Of a DNA stretch of 12,741 bases, positions 1 through 6,214 are shown in pieces; positions within the stretch are counted from its first letter, which is position 1, and every line of letters starts with the position of its first letter. The notes below the pieces were generated by a model, which made no database searches, had not been told where the DNA came from, and saw nothing but the letters and a program-made list of their open reading frames with translations. The DNA is taken from the NCBI GenBank assembly GCA_052387235.1, contig JBQTJJ010000003.1, positions 1 to 12,741 of the forward strand. Reading direction: 5' to 3'. This DNA is from JBQTJJ01 sp052387235 (GTDB taxonomy: Bacteria; Actinomycetota; Acidimicrobiia; Acidimicrobiales; GCA-2861595). The translations under genes were made by a program, and so were the position numbers.

Positions 1-1446
1 GCCCTCGTTGCGGTACAGCACCTCGAGGCGGGCCACCAGGTCGCCGTCGTCGTCCCGCCGCACCCGGTACGAGGCGGTGCGCACGAGGTCGCGGTTGGCC
101 TTGCTGGCGGTGAGGTTGGCGTCCACCAGCATCAAGAAGTCGCCCTCCACCCGGGGCAGCCGGCCCGACCAGCTGGTGTCCGCCACCAGCCGCTGGCGGC
201 CCGGGCTGGCCCACCACATCTGGACGTCGCCCGCCCCCACGGAGCGGTCGAGGGAGTCCACGACCTGAGGCAGGTCGGCGCCGTCCAGGGCGAGCAGGCG
301 GTCGAACAGCTGCTGGGCGAGGAGGGTGAGGAACTTCTTGCGGGGCACGTCGAGCGGGCGCTTCAGCTCCACCTCGTAGAGCACACGGTCGGCGAAGCCC
401 TCTCCGGTGACGGGCTCGTCGTAGCCGGGCACGCTGAACGGCCCGAGGACCCCGACCAGGCCGGCCATGACGTCCTCCGTGATGGCCACCACGCCGTCCA
501 CCTCGCCGCCGCCCTGGCGCCCGAACATCTCGCGCGCCGCCGCCGCCGAGGTGGGGAAGTCGGGCCACCAGCCCACGTTGCTCAGGTCCCACGGCCTGGC
601 CAGGGCGACCCTGAGGCCGTCGGGCGCCTCCATGGGCGGGTCGGGGGGCGGCAGCGCCTCGAACGAGTCGTAGCGCTCGAGGGCCACCGTGCCCTTCGAG
701 AAGCGCAGCACCCCGAACGAGCCAATGTACCCGCCGGTGGGCCGCAGCTCCATGGTGTCCTGGGCCAGGAGGAGGACGCGCGCCTCGGTCTCGGGGCCGG
801 TGAGGTCGGCCAGGAGGGCGAGGCCCCTGCGGGCGCCCTCGAGCTGGCGGTGGGCGTCGTCCACCGTCTGGCGCATGGAGCGGGCGGGGCCGGAGACGGG
901 GGGCAGCATGGCCCCGGCCGGGCCGGCGAGGGCCCGGCGGGCGGCGGCCAGATGGCGGTCGGCCTGCACCAGGGCGTCGCCCGAGGCCACCGCGGCCCGG
1001 TGGAACGCCGACAGGTCGTGGCCGTCGAGGCCGGCGGCGCCCGAGGTGGGGAACTGCGGAAGGACCGCCACCAGGGCCCGCCCGGCGGCCACGCCCTCCC
1101 GGCCGGCGGCCACCGCCCCGGTGAGGGCCCTGCCCGGCGAGCCCACCAGTGGGATGGGCCGCACCAGGCCCAAGGGGAATCCCCGAGCGTGACGCCCGGC
1201 CGAGGCCAGGCGAGCGGCGGCCCGGTCGAGGGCTGTGGCGGCAGCCGCATCCTGGCGGGTGCCCATGGCCTCCTTCGCCGCGGTGAGCTCGGCCCGGGCC
1301 CGCACCAGCTGGGCCTTGGCCCCTCCGATGCGGGCGGCGCCGAGGAGGGCGAGGAGGCCCATCCCCAGCGCGGTGACGGCGAGAACGGGGCGGAGGCGGG
1401 AACTGCGCCGGCGGGTGCGGCCCCGCCTACGCGAACTCGGCGACAT
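1..1446 (-). CDS. DUF4012 family membrane-anchored protein, 3' end beyond window
   Basis: The frame is open from an ATG at 1446 to the left edge, so 482 codons are visible and the C-terminus is missing. Residues 1-20 are arginine- and serine-rich and are followed by one membrane segment (about 21-40), giving a cytoplasmic basic tail and an extracytoplasmic body. An alanine-rich, probably helical stretch follows. The family core begins near residue 224 with the signature QDTMELRPTGGYIGSFG (229-245). A second conserved block near 435-450 contains MLVDANLTASK. These match DUF4012, a family of unknown biochemical function often found near exopolysaccharide or cell-envelope genes in actinobacteria (known association, not shown here). 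The ATG overlaps the end of the upstream HTH gene by 20 bases and has no clear Shine-Dalgarno sequence, so translation is probably coupled. Family membership is confident; function is unknown. Confidence 0.88.
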   Translation of the reverse strand, partial: MSPSSRRRGRTRRRSSRLRPVLAVTALGMGLLALLGAARIGGAKAQLVRARAELTAAKEAMGTRQDAAAATALDRAAARLASAGRHARGFPLGLVRPIPLVGSPGRALTGAVAAGREGVAAGRALVAVLPQFPTSGAAGLDGHDLSAFHRAAVASGDALVQADRHLAAARRALAGPAGAMLPPVSGPARSMRQTVDDAHRQLEGARRGLALLADLTGPETEARVLLLAQDTMELRPTGGYIGSFGVLRFSKGTVALERYDSFEALPPPDPPMEAPDGLRVALARPWDLSNVGWWPDFPTSAAAAREMFGRQGGGEVDGVVAITEDVMAGLVGVLGPFSVPGYDEPVTGEGFADRVLYEVELKRPLDVPRKKFLTLLAQQLFDRLLALDGADLPQVVDSLDRSVGAGDVQMWWASPGRQRLVADTSWSGRLPRVEGDFLMLVDANLTASKANRDLVRTASYRVRRDDDGDLVARLEVLYRNEG

Positions 1447-1795
1447 CGGCGTCGGCGAACTCGTCGGCCCGCCCCAGCTCCACCAGGCGCACCAGGGCGG
1501 CGGCCCGGCGGCGGTAGACCTGGCGCACGCTGCAGCCCAGGTGGCGGGCGATGGCCTCGGGGCCGACGCTCTGCACGTACCAGCGCAGCAGCAGCTCCCG
1601 GTCACGAGGATCGAGGAACCCCATACGGCCCCGCAGCTCGGCCCGGGCGTCGAGGTCCTCGATGAACGAACGGTGGAACGGCAGCCTGGTGTGGTCGCGC
1701 CCGGACGACAGCGGGATCACCGAGCTGGTCCGCACCTGCAGGGCATCGGTGTAGGACCACAGCACCCGCTCCACCGCGGCCACGGAGTCGAGCAC
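1427..1795 (-). CDS. Small sigma region 4-like helix-turn-helix protein
   Basis: A 122-residue protein starting at GTG, with a strong GGGAGGG ribosome binding site six bases upstream. The C-terminal half resembles sigma-70 region 4: a helix beginning LDPRDRELLLRWYV (61-74) and a helix-turn-helix around 79-103 with EAIARHLGCSVRQVYRRR. Residues 1-55 show no sigma region 2 (no core-binding or -10 recognition helices), so this is not a complete ECF sigma factor. It may be a stand-alone DNA-binding or sigma-like accessory protein. The start lies three bases after the stop of the regulator gene at 1799-2452, and the end overlaps the DUF4012 start, placing it inside one operon. An unrelated HTH protein of the same fold cannot be excluded. 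Confidence 0.8.
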   Translation of the reverse strand: MLDSVAAVERVLWSYTDALQVRTSSVIPLSSGRDHTRLPFHRSFIEDLDARAELRGRMGFLDPRDRELLLRWYVQSVGPEAIARHLGCSVRQVYRRRAAALVRLVELGRADEFADADVAEFA

Positions 1796-1798
1796 GCT

Positions 1799-2452
1799 CT
1801 ACCCTCCCGTCCCCACCGGCTGTGGCACGAGGCCGTGCTCCACGGCTACCGACACGGCCTGGGCCTGGCTGCGCACCCCGAGCTTGTCGTAGATCCGGAT
1901 CTTGTGGTTCTCCACCGTCTTGAGGGCCATGCCGAGGTCGCGGGCGATGGCCTTGGCCGCCATGCCCTCGACCATGGCGGCCAGCACGTGACCCTCCCGG
2001 ACAGTGAGGGCCGCCCCCGGCGCCGAGGGCTCAGTGCGCAGGCGCCGCCACTGGTTGAGGATGGTGACGGCTGCGGCCGGGTGCAGGGCCGCGGCCCCGC
2101 CGGCTACGGCCACCAGCGCCTCCACGACCTGCTCGGGGGACGAGTCGGGGACCAGGTAGCCGGACACCCCTCGCTCGAGCAGGGATGTGACCCGACCGGG
2201 GTGGGCGTCGTCGCCCAGGACCACCACACCGACGCCGCCTGCCACCATCCCGTCGATGACGGCATCGAGCAGCCGGTCGTCGAGGCCGTCCCCCACCAGC
2301 GCCGCGTCGGGAGCCTCGAGCGCGCAGACGGCGCCGAGCTCGACCGCCGACCACGTCTCGCCCACGACGTGGATCGCCCCCGACCCGGCCACGCGCAGCA
2401 TGGTGCGCAGCAACTCGCTCCGGTGGGCCAGCACCACGCGGGGCAGCAGCAT
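1799..2452 (-). CDS. NarL/LuxR-type regulator with degenerate receiver (third of three)
   Basis: The protein has 217 residues from the ATG at 2452. The frame could extend to a TTG at 2548, but those 32 residues precede the receiver fold and overlap the upstream gene, so I prefer the ATG. Residues 1-125 follow a response-regulator receiver pattern in which every phosphorylation residue is replaced. The usual acidic pair is His10-Arg11, the phospho-acceptor position is Gly54 (followed by Asp55), the conserved Thr/Ser is Gly80 and the conserved Lys is Pro102. The C-terminal LuxR/GerE helix-turn-helix (about 149-210) is typical and contains AIARDLGMALKTVENHKIR. It is expected to bind DNA as a dimer without needing aspartate phosphorylation (inference). 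It is the third of three paralogous regulators in the run, 73 bases after the second. Confidence 0.87.
   Translation of the reverse strand: MLLPRVVLAHRSELLRTMLRVAGSGAIHVVGETWSAVELGAVCALEAPDAALVGDGLDDRLLDAVIDGMVAGGVGVVVLGDDAHPGRVTSLLERGVSGYLVPDSSPEQVVEALVAVAGGAAALHPAAAVTILNQWRRLRTEPSAPGAALTVREGHVLAAMVEGMAAKAIARDLGMALKTVENHKIRIYDKLGVRSQAQAVSVAVEHGLVPQPVGTGG
1802..1808 (-). promoter_or_regulatory. Ribosome binding site for the region 4-like gene
   Basis: On the minus strand the sequence GGGAGGG stands six bases before the GTG at 1795. It lies within the last codons of the preceding regulator gene. This supports the GTG as the true start and shows that the gene has its own initiation signal despite the tight packing. 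Confidence 0.6.
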
Positions 2453-2525
2453 CGGGGTGAACCTACGGCACGGGCCGGCGCGCGCCGAGGGGTCGTGACC
2501 CCCAACCGCCGGCAGGGGGTTTGCC

Positions 2526-3173
2526 CTACCCCTGGCGATCGACGGCAAGCAGGCCGCGGTCGTGAGCGGCGCTGACCGCCTGTGCCCTGTTCCTCACGTC
2601 GAGTTTCTTGTAGAGCCGGCTCTGAAGGTTCTCGACCGTCTTTGCCGAGATGCCGAGCGACGTCGCCGTCTGCTTGACGGAGTGGCCCCGGCCGATGGAG
2701 GCGAGGATGTCGAGCTCTCGGGCCGTGGGGTTCGCGCCGGACCTCGCCCCACCCGCCTCCCGCCGCCGGGCCGCCTCGGCCACTTCCCGCGCCTCCAGGG
2801 GATCCACGAGGGTGCCGCCGGCCATCGCCACCCGTACCGCCTCGACCACCTCGTCCGGGGTGGCGCCGGAGCCGAGCACGGCGTCGGCACCCCGCAGCAC
2901 CGCGTTGACCACGCCGGAGCGCTGCTCCTGGGGACGCACGAGGACCACCGGGGCACCGAGCCGGCGGGCGACGTCCCACGATGCGTCGTCGTCGCTCAGC
3001 AACACGGTGGTGCCCGGGCACCCGGAAGGGATGGTGGACAGGACGCGCGCGGCTGCGAAACCCGCCGCCGCCAGGATCCTGCACATCACGTCGGCGAAGA
3101 GGTCCGGCGCCCCGACCACGGCCACGGCGCCGGCGCTGCCCGGCGACCCCTCCCGGTCAACCACGCGACTCAC
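2526..3173 (-). CDS. NarL/LuxR-type regulator with degenerate receiver (second of three)
   Basis: The protein has 215 residues and a GTG start that overlaps the 3' end of the preceding regulator by 17 bases, which suggests translational coupling. The ribosome binding site is weak (AAAGG close to the start). The receiver region (about 16-125) keeps an aspartate at the phospho-acceptor position (Asp61, in VLLSDDD), but the acidic pair is Gly21-Ala22, the Thr/Ser position is Arg80 and the Lys position is a glycine near 101. Normal phosphotransfer is therefore unlikely. Residues 149-210 form a standard LuxR-type helix-turn-helix with SLGISAKTVENLQSRLYKKL. The fold assignment is firm; the target genes and activating signal are not visible. 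Confidence 0.88.
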   Translation of the reverse strand: MSRVVDREGSPGSAGAVAVVGAPDLFADVMCRILAAAGFAAARVLSTIPSGCPGTTVLLSDDDASWDVARRLGAPVVLVRPQEQRSGVVNAVLRGADAVLGSGATPDEVVEAVRVAMAGGTLVDPLEAREVAEAARRREAGGARSGANPTARELDILASIGRGHSVKQTATSLGISAKTVENLQSRLYKKLDVRNRAQAVSAAHDRGLLAVDRQG

Positions 3174-3795
3174 CTGCCTTTGCCCTGGTGCATGACAGCA
3201 GTCCGTCCCGGATGGCGACCGCCACCGCGTGGGCCTGGTTCTGGACGCCCAGGCGGGCGAACAGGCGCTGCTTGTGGTTCTCGACCGTCTTCGGGCTGAT
3301 GCCGAGGGCCTGGGAGATCTCCCGGGTGGTGGCGCCGTTGCCCACCAGCCGCAGCACCTCCACCTGGCGGGGGGTCAATGACCCCTTGGGACCGGCCGCG
3401 GGGCCGGGCGGGGCGAAGGCGGCGGGGGCCGTGGTCGGGCGCCGGGACCGCAGAGCGTCGAGCAGCGCGCCGTAGCCGCCGTCACGGCCGACCAGGCACT
3501 GCACCCCGGCCTGCTTGAAGCGCCCGGCCTGCAGGCGGTCGAGCTCGGCATAGGTGCCCACCACGCGCAACCTGCGGGACCGCTTTCGAAGGGCGGCGAC
3601 CAGGCGGGCCGCATCCCACTCCCGGACGTCCGCCTCGAGCACCACCACATCGGGGCGAATCTCCTCGCAGGCCTGCACCAGACCGCCGGCGTCGGCCACG
3701 CTGGCCGCGACGGAGAAGTCGGGCTCGGCGTCGAGGAGGAGGGTCAAGCCCTCGCGGAAGAGCCTCATGCGCTCCTGGAGCACCACCACGCTCAC
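3157..3795 (-). CDS. NarL/LuxR-type regulator, receiver Asp replaced by Glu (first of three)
   Basis: From the GTG at 3795 the protein has 212 residues. An in-frame GTG at 3810 is possible, but the one at 3795 follows a near-consensus GGAGGA at four bases. The receiver aligns well with NarL-family proteins (FREGLTLLLDAEPDF, then RPDVVVLEAD). The acidic pair is Glu8-Arg9, the phospho-acceptor aspartate is Glu54, the conserved Thr is kept in VVGTY, and the Lys position appears lost (LVGRD). Asp-to-Glu at this site can mimic phosphorylation in some response regulators (known from mutants), so a constitutively active form is possible. The C-terminal LuxR domain (about 140-200) contains ALGISPKTVENHKQRLFARL. 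It heads the minus-strand run and faces the divergent kinase. Confidence 0.88.
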   Translation of the reverse strand: MSVVVLQERMRLFREGLTLLLDAEPDFSVAASVADAGGLVQACEEIRPDVVVLEADVREWDAARLVAALRKRSRRLRVVGTYAELDRLQAGRFKQAGVQCLVGRDGGYGALLDALRSRRPTTAPAAFAPPGPAAGPKGSLTPRQVEVLRLVGNGATTREISQALGISPKTVENHKQRLFARLGVQNQAHAVAVAIRDGLLSCTRAKAGESRG

Positions 3796-3799
3796 CTGT

Positions 3800-3805
3800 T
3801 CCTCC
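3800..3805 (-). promoter_or_regulatory. Ribosome binding site deciding the first regulator start
   Basis: On the minus strand GGAGGA lies four bases before the GTG at 3795. It sits inside the alternative reading that would begin at the GTG at 3810, so it favours the shorter protein. The upstream GTG has only a weaker purine run (GGAAGAG) ahead of it. Confidence 0.55.
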
Positions 3806-4141
3806 GGCACGTCCCGAGCTCTTCCCCGTCTACCCCGTCACGCCGGGCACTTACACTGAATGCCACAGATTCTTTCAGGCCCATGAACAGGTAAGTCGAC
3901 TTCTAGTATTGCGAACGTTTCAGTGCTTTTGTCGATATTGACCGACTAAGGTCCGCGCCCAAGGCACGCAGACTGATTCCGCCGTTTGCTGCAGGACCGC
4001 AGTGCAACTATTTCCAGAATGATGGTCGACCGGAGGCCGTCGCCACAACTGGTCACTTGGCCGTACTTCAGATCCGTCATCCGTCGCGCCCAACCGATCC
4101 ATTTTCGGCATCCGACCACACCGGCACGGCGCCGGGAAGGG

Positions 4142-4177
4142 TGCGGGGGACATGTAGCACAGGACATGTCCCCCGCA
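4142..4177. promoter_or_regulatory. Perfect 14-bp inverted repeat upstream of the kinase gene
   Basis: Arms at 4142-4155 and 4164-4177 are exact reverse complements (TGCGGGGGACATGT and its complement) around an 8-base spacer. The octamer GGACATGT also occurs as a direct repeat at 4148-4155 and 4162-4169, and the right copy forms a complete 10-bp palindrome, GGACATGTCC (4162-4171). The element ends 16 bases before the kinase ATG. It could be an operator for a dimeric regulator, or an RNA hairpin in the kinase leader. No T-run follows, and no plus-strand gene precedes it, so a terminator is less likely. The symmetry is certain; the role is inference. Confidence 0.6.
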
Positions 4178-4193
4178 GCACGACCCTCGGTCC

Positions 4194-5471
4194 ATGGCGC
4201 CGTCCCGTACAAAAGAGCATCCTTGGCACGTGCGGGACTTGAGCTCGAGGCGACTCGACGTCTGGCTGGCCGTGCTCGCCGGCCCCTTGCCATGGGCCGA
4301 CGGCCGCCGCCTTCCAGCCGCCGACCGGCTGCTCCTGGTGGCACAGGCCGTGATGGCGGCCGGCCTCGGCCTCCTCATGGTGGCTGTCCGTTCCTTGGAC
4401 GCCGAGGACGCGCTGGAGGTCGCTGCCTTCGCCGCTGCTGTGATGTCGGCCCTGCTTGCCCTCACCCTCCCCGCCCTGCTCGCCACCATCTCGGCCGACC
4501 GCCGATCCCCCCATCCGTTTGCCCTCGCCCTGGCGCGGTCGGCCGGCGCGGCGGGGACGATGGTGCTTCTCGTACGGGAGCTGGGCTCGCTGAACCCCGT
4601 CGCGTCCACCGCCTTCGGCCTCCTGGCCGGCACGGAGGTGGCCGTCACCCTGCGGGTCATCGGCATCGAGCTGCGGGTCCCGAACCTGGTCCGGCGCTTC
4701 CTCGCCTCCACCGTCCACCTCGGCACCGTGTGCGGGATCGCTCTGGTGGCGATCCTGAGCGACGGCGGGACGGCGGTTGAGCTGGTGGTCACGCTGTATG
4801 CCGTCTCGTTCGCGGCGATCCTCACCGCTGCCATCCTCGGCCGGGCGCTGACGACGGTGGACCGGGCCGGCGCGGCGGACGCCGGCCGGGCCCGGGCCGC
4901 GGCCCATCGCGAGCAGGCCCACTGGCTGCACGACGACGTCTGCAGCCACCTCGGGAACCTCCGCCTTCGGCTCGAAGCGTCGGCGCTCGGCCAGGCAGGT
5001 GTGATCGCCCTCCTCAACGACCTGGACCACAAGATGCGCATGCGCCAGGTGGAGGAGATCCTCGCCGGCGGGCCGGTGCGGCTGGCGGAGGTCATCCAGC
5101 CCTACATACGGGTCGCTCAGAACAACGGCGTGCGCGTGGCCGAGACGCCAACCGCCGAGACAGCTTCGGTGCTGGTCGATCCGGAGACGGGCCGGCTGCT
5201 CCAGAGGGCGTGCGCCGTCCTCGTCACCAACGCGGTCCAGGCCGGAGCCAGCCAGATCGGGATCCGCGCCCGGTTGCAGGGCCAGCGCCACCTCGAGCTG
5301 GAGGTGGAGGACGACGCCGGCGGGATCGACATGGCGGCCATCATCCCGGGGCGGGGCCTCGACAGCCTGCGGCGCGACGTCGGGGAGCAGGGCCTGGAGC
5401 TGTCCCGGACGGCGGTGGGCACCCGGGCCAGGGTCCGAGTCGCGGTCCGGGAGGCGGTGGAAGCCGGGTGA
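4194..5471 (+). CDS. Membrane sensor histidine kinase, NarX/DesK-like
   Basis: A 425-residue protein with about six membrane segments (near 45-66, 73-99, 110-128, 134-158, 168-187 and 193-218) and a cytoplasmic kinase core. The dimerisation and phosphotransfer helix carries REQAHWLHDDVCSHLG with His246 as the likely phospho-acceptor, in the HisKA_3 style that pairs with NarL-type regulators. The ATPase domain shows an N-box (VLVTNAVQAG, Asn346), a G1-like box (EDDAGGI, 372-378) and a GRGLDSL motif near 387-393. No large extracellular sensor loop is visible, so the signal may be sensed within the membrane. Its stop overlaps the start of the next regulator. No Shine-Dalgarno precedes the ATG at 4194, and a GTG at 4230 is an alternative start that would not affect the domains. 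Confidence 0.88.
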   Translation: MAPSRTKEHPWHVRDLSSRRLDVWLAVLAGPLPWADGRRLPAADRLLLVAQAVMAAGLGLLMVAVRSLDAEDALEVAAFAAAVMSALLALTLPALLATISADRRSPHPFALALARSAGAAGTMVLLVRELGSLNPVASTAFGLLAGTEVAVTLRVIGIELRVPNLVRRFLASTVHLGTVCGIALVAILSDGGTAVELVVTLYAVSFAAILTAAILGRALTTVDRAGAADAGRARAAAHREQAHWLHDDVCSHLGNLRLRLEASALGQAGVIALLNDLDHKMRMRQVEEILAGGPVRLAEVIQPYIRVAQNNGVRVAETPTAETASVLVDPETGRLLQRACAVLVTNAVQAGASQIGIRARLQGQRHLELEVEDDAGGIDMAAIIPGRGLDSLRRDVGEQGLELSRTAVGTRARVRVAVREAVEAG

Positions 5472-6175
5472 GCACCATCCTCGTCGTCGACGACAATCCG
5501 ACGACCGTACGGTTCCTCGCCGACACCATCGCCGCCCGTCTGGGCCACGAGGTCACCCTGATCGCCCGGGTGGAAGAGGTGACGCCGTCCGTGTGCGCCT
5601 CCCTGCTCCCGCACCTTGCCCTCGTCGATCTGTCGTTCCGGGGCACGGCGCGATCCGGCCTCGACGTGCTGATGACCCTGAACGGGCACTCCCCTGCAAC
5701 CCGCCTGGTGCCGTTCACGCAAGGCGACGACGCGGTGGCGGAATTGCTGCGCGACGCGTGGGAGGCCCTGCCTCTGGCGTCGGCGGTGAGCAAGTCGCTC
5801 CCTCTCGAGCAGCTGCTCGAGCTCATCGAGGAGGTGCTGAGGGACGGCTCGGCCGTACCCGACCCGGTGCTGCGACCGCTCCTGCCTTCGCAGCGGTCGC
5901 CCTGGCGGTCGGCCGAGGGCTACGGGCGCCTGGTGCACCACGCCGGGCACGCCAAGCTCTGGCACGCGCTGCTCGTCACTGAGGGCGAACCGTCCTATGA
6001 GGAGCTTCGGCGTGTGACCGGGCTCAAGATCAACACCCTGCGGAACTACCGGGAGCAACTGATCCCGGAGCTGGCGCTGCACGGGCTGCGGAACCCCACC
6101 ATCCGCGAGATGCAGCGCTTCGCCCGGAGGTGCCGACCCCTGTTGGCCCCCCACATGGCTCCCAACTCCCGCTGA
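5468..6175 (+). CDS. Response regulator with intact receiver and unusual output domain
   Basis: The 235-residue protein starts at a GTG whose last two bases form part of the kinase stop (GTGA overlap), so the two are translationally coupled and this is the likely phosphotransfer partner. A purine-rich GGAAG lies four bases upstream. The receiver (1-125) is fully conserved: Asp8-Asp9, phospho-acceptor Asp54 (ALVDLSF), Thr84 and Lys109. The remaining 100 residues are not the usual LuxR domain. They include EELRRVTGLKINTLRNYRE (178-196), which looks like a helix-turn-helix recognition unit, followed by a basic C-terminus (REMQRFARRCRP). I do not recognise this output family. DNA binding is inferred from the helix-turn-helix pattern. 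A longer frame upstream is an artefact of overlap with the kinase gene. Confidence 0.85.
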   Translation: MSTILVVDDNPTTVRFLADTIAARLGHEVTLIARVEEVTPSVCASLLPHLALVDLSFRGTARSGLDVLMTLNGHSPATRLVPFTQGDDAVAELLRDAWEALPLASAVSKSLPLEQLLELIEEVLRDGSAVPDPVLRPLLPSQRSPWRSAEGYGRLVHHAGHAKLWHALLVTEGEPSYEELRRVTGLKINTLRNYREQLIPELALHGLRNPTIREMQRFARRCRPLLAPHMAPNSR

Positions 6176-6183
6176 GCGTCCCA

Positions 6184-6209
6184 GCGCCGGCCGTCGAGAC
6201 GGTCGGCGC
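6184..6209. terminator. Hairpin between convergent regulator and secreted-protein genes
   Basis: Bases 6184-6194 pair with 6199-6209 to form an 11-bp GC-rich stem with one G-U pair and a CGAG loop. It sits between the stop at 6175 on the plus strand and the stop at 6215 on the minus strand, where a bidirectional terminator is expected. There is no T-run on either side. Actinobacterial terminators often lack one (known), but this weakens the call. Confidence 0.45.
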
Positions 6210-6214
6210 AGGCC

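Larger units (their letters stand above)
3796..4193. other. Divergent intergenic region between regulator run and kinase
   Basis: No supportable gene lies here. The open frames crossing it are short or antisense and lack family features. Bases around 3850-4030 are clearly poorer in GC than the flanks, as expected where two divergent promoters lie. No convincing -35/-10 pair was found on either strand. A TTGCTG (3986-3991) and TATTTC (4009-4014), 17 bases apart, form only a weak plus-strand candidate. Symmetric elements include the palindrome AAGTCGACTT (3893-3902) and inverted copies of CACTGAA (3854-3860) and TTCAGTG (3919-3925). The strongest element, a 14-bp inverted repeat at 4142-4177, is listed separately. 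The region probably holds both promoters and regulator-binding sites (inference). Confidence 0.6.

Noticed and set aside
2513..2534. CAGGGG/CCCCTG inverted repeat at the end of the second regulator gene
   Set aside because: The arms are only 6 bp with a 10-base loop and no T-run, and the element straddles a stop codon within a packed operon. It is likely chance in GC-rich DNA.
1235..2575. Plus-strand open frame of 446 codons opposite the regulator run
   Set aside because: It is antisense to three genes with clear domains and has no recognisable domain of its own.
3893..3902. AAGTCGACTT palindrome as an operator
   Set aside because: A single 10-bp palindrome without a second copy or nearby promoter elements is too weak to call separately. 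It is noted in the intergenic entry.
4077..5291. Minus-strand frames opposite the kinase gene
   Set aside because: The kinase frame carries all the HisKA_3 and ATPase motifs; the antisense translations show none.
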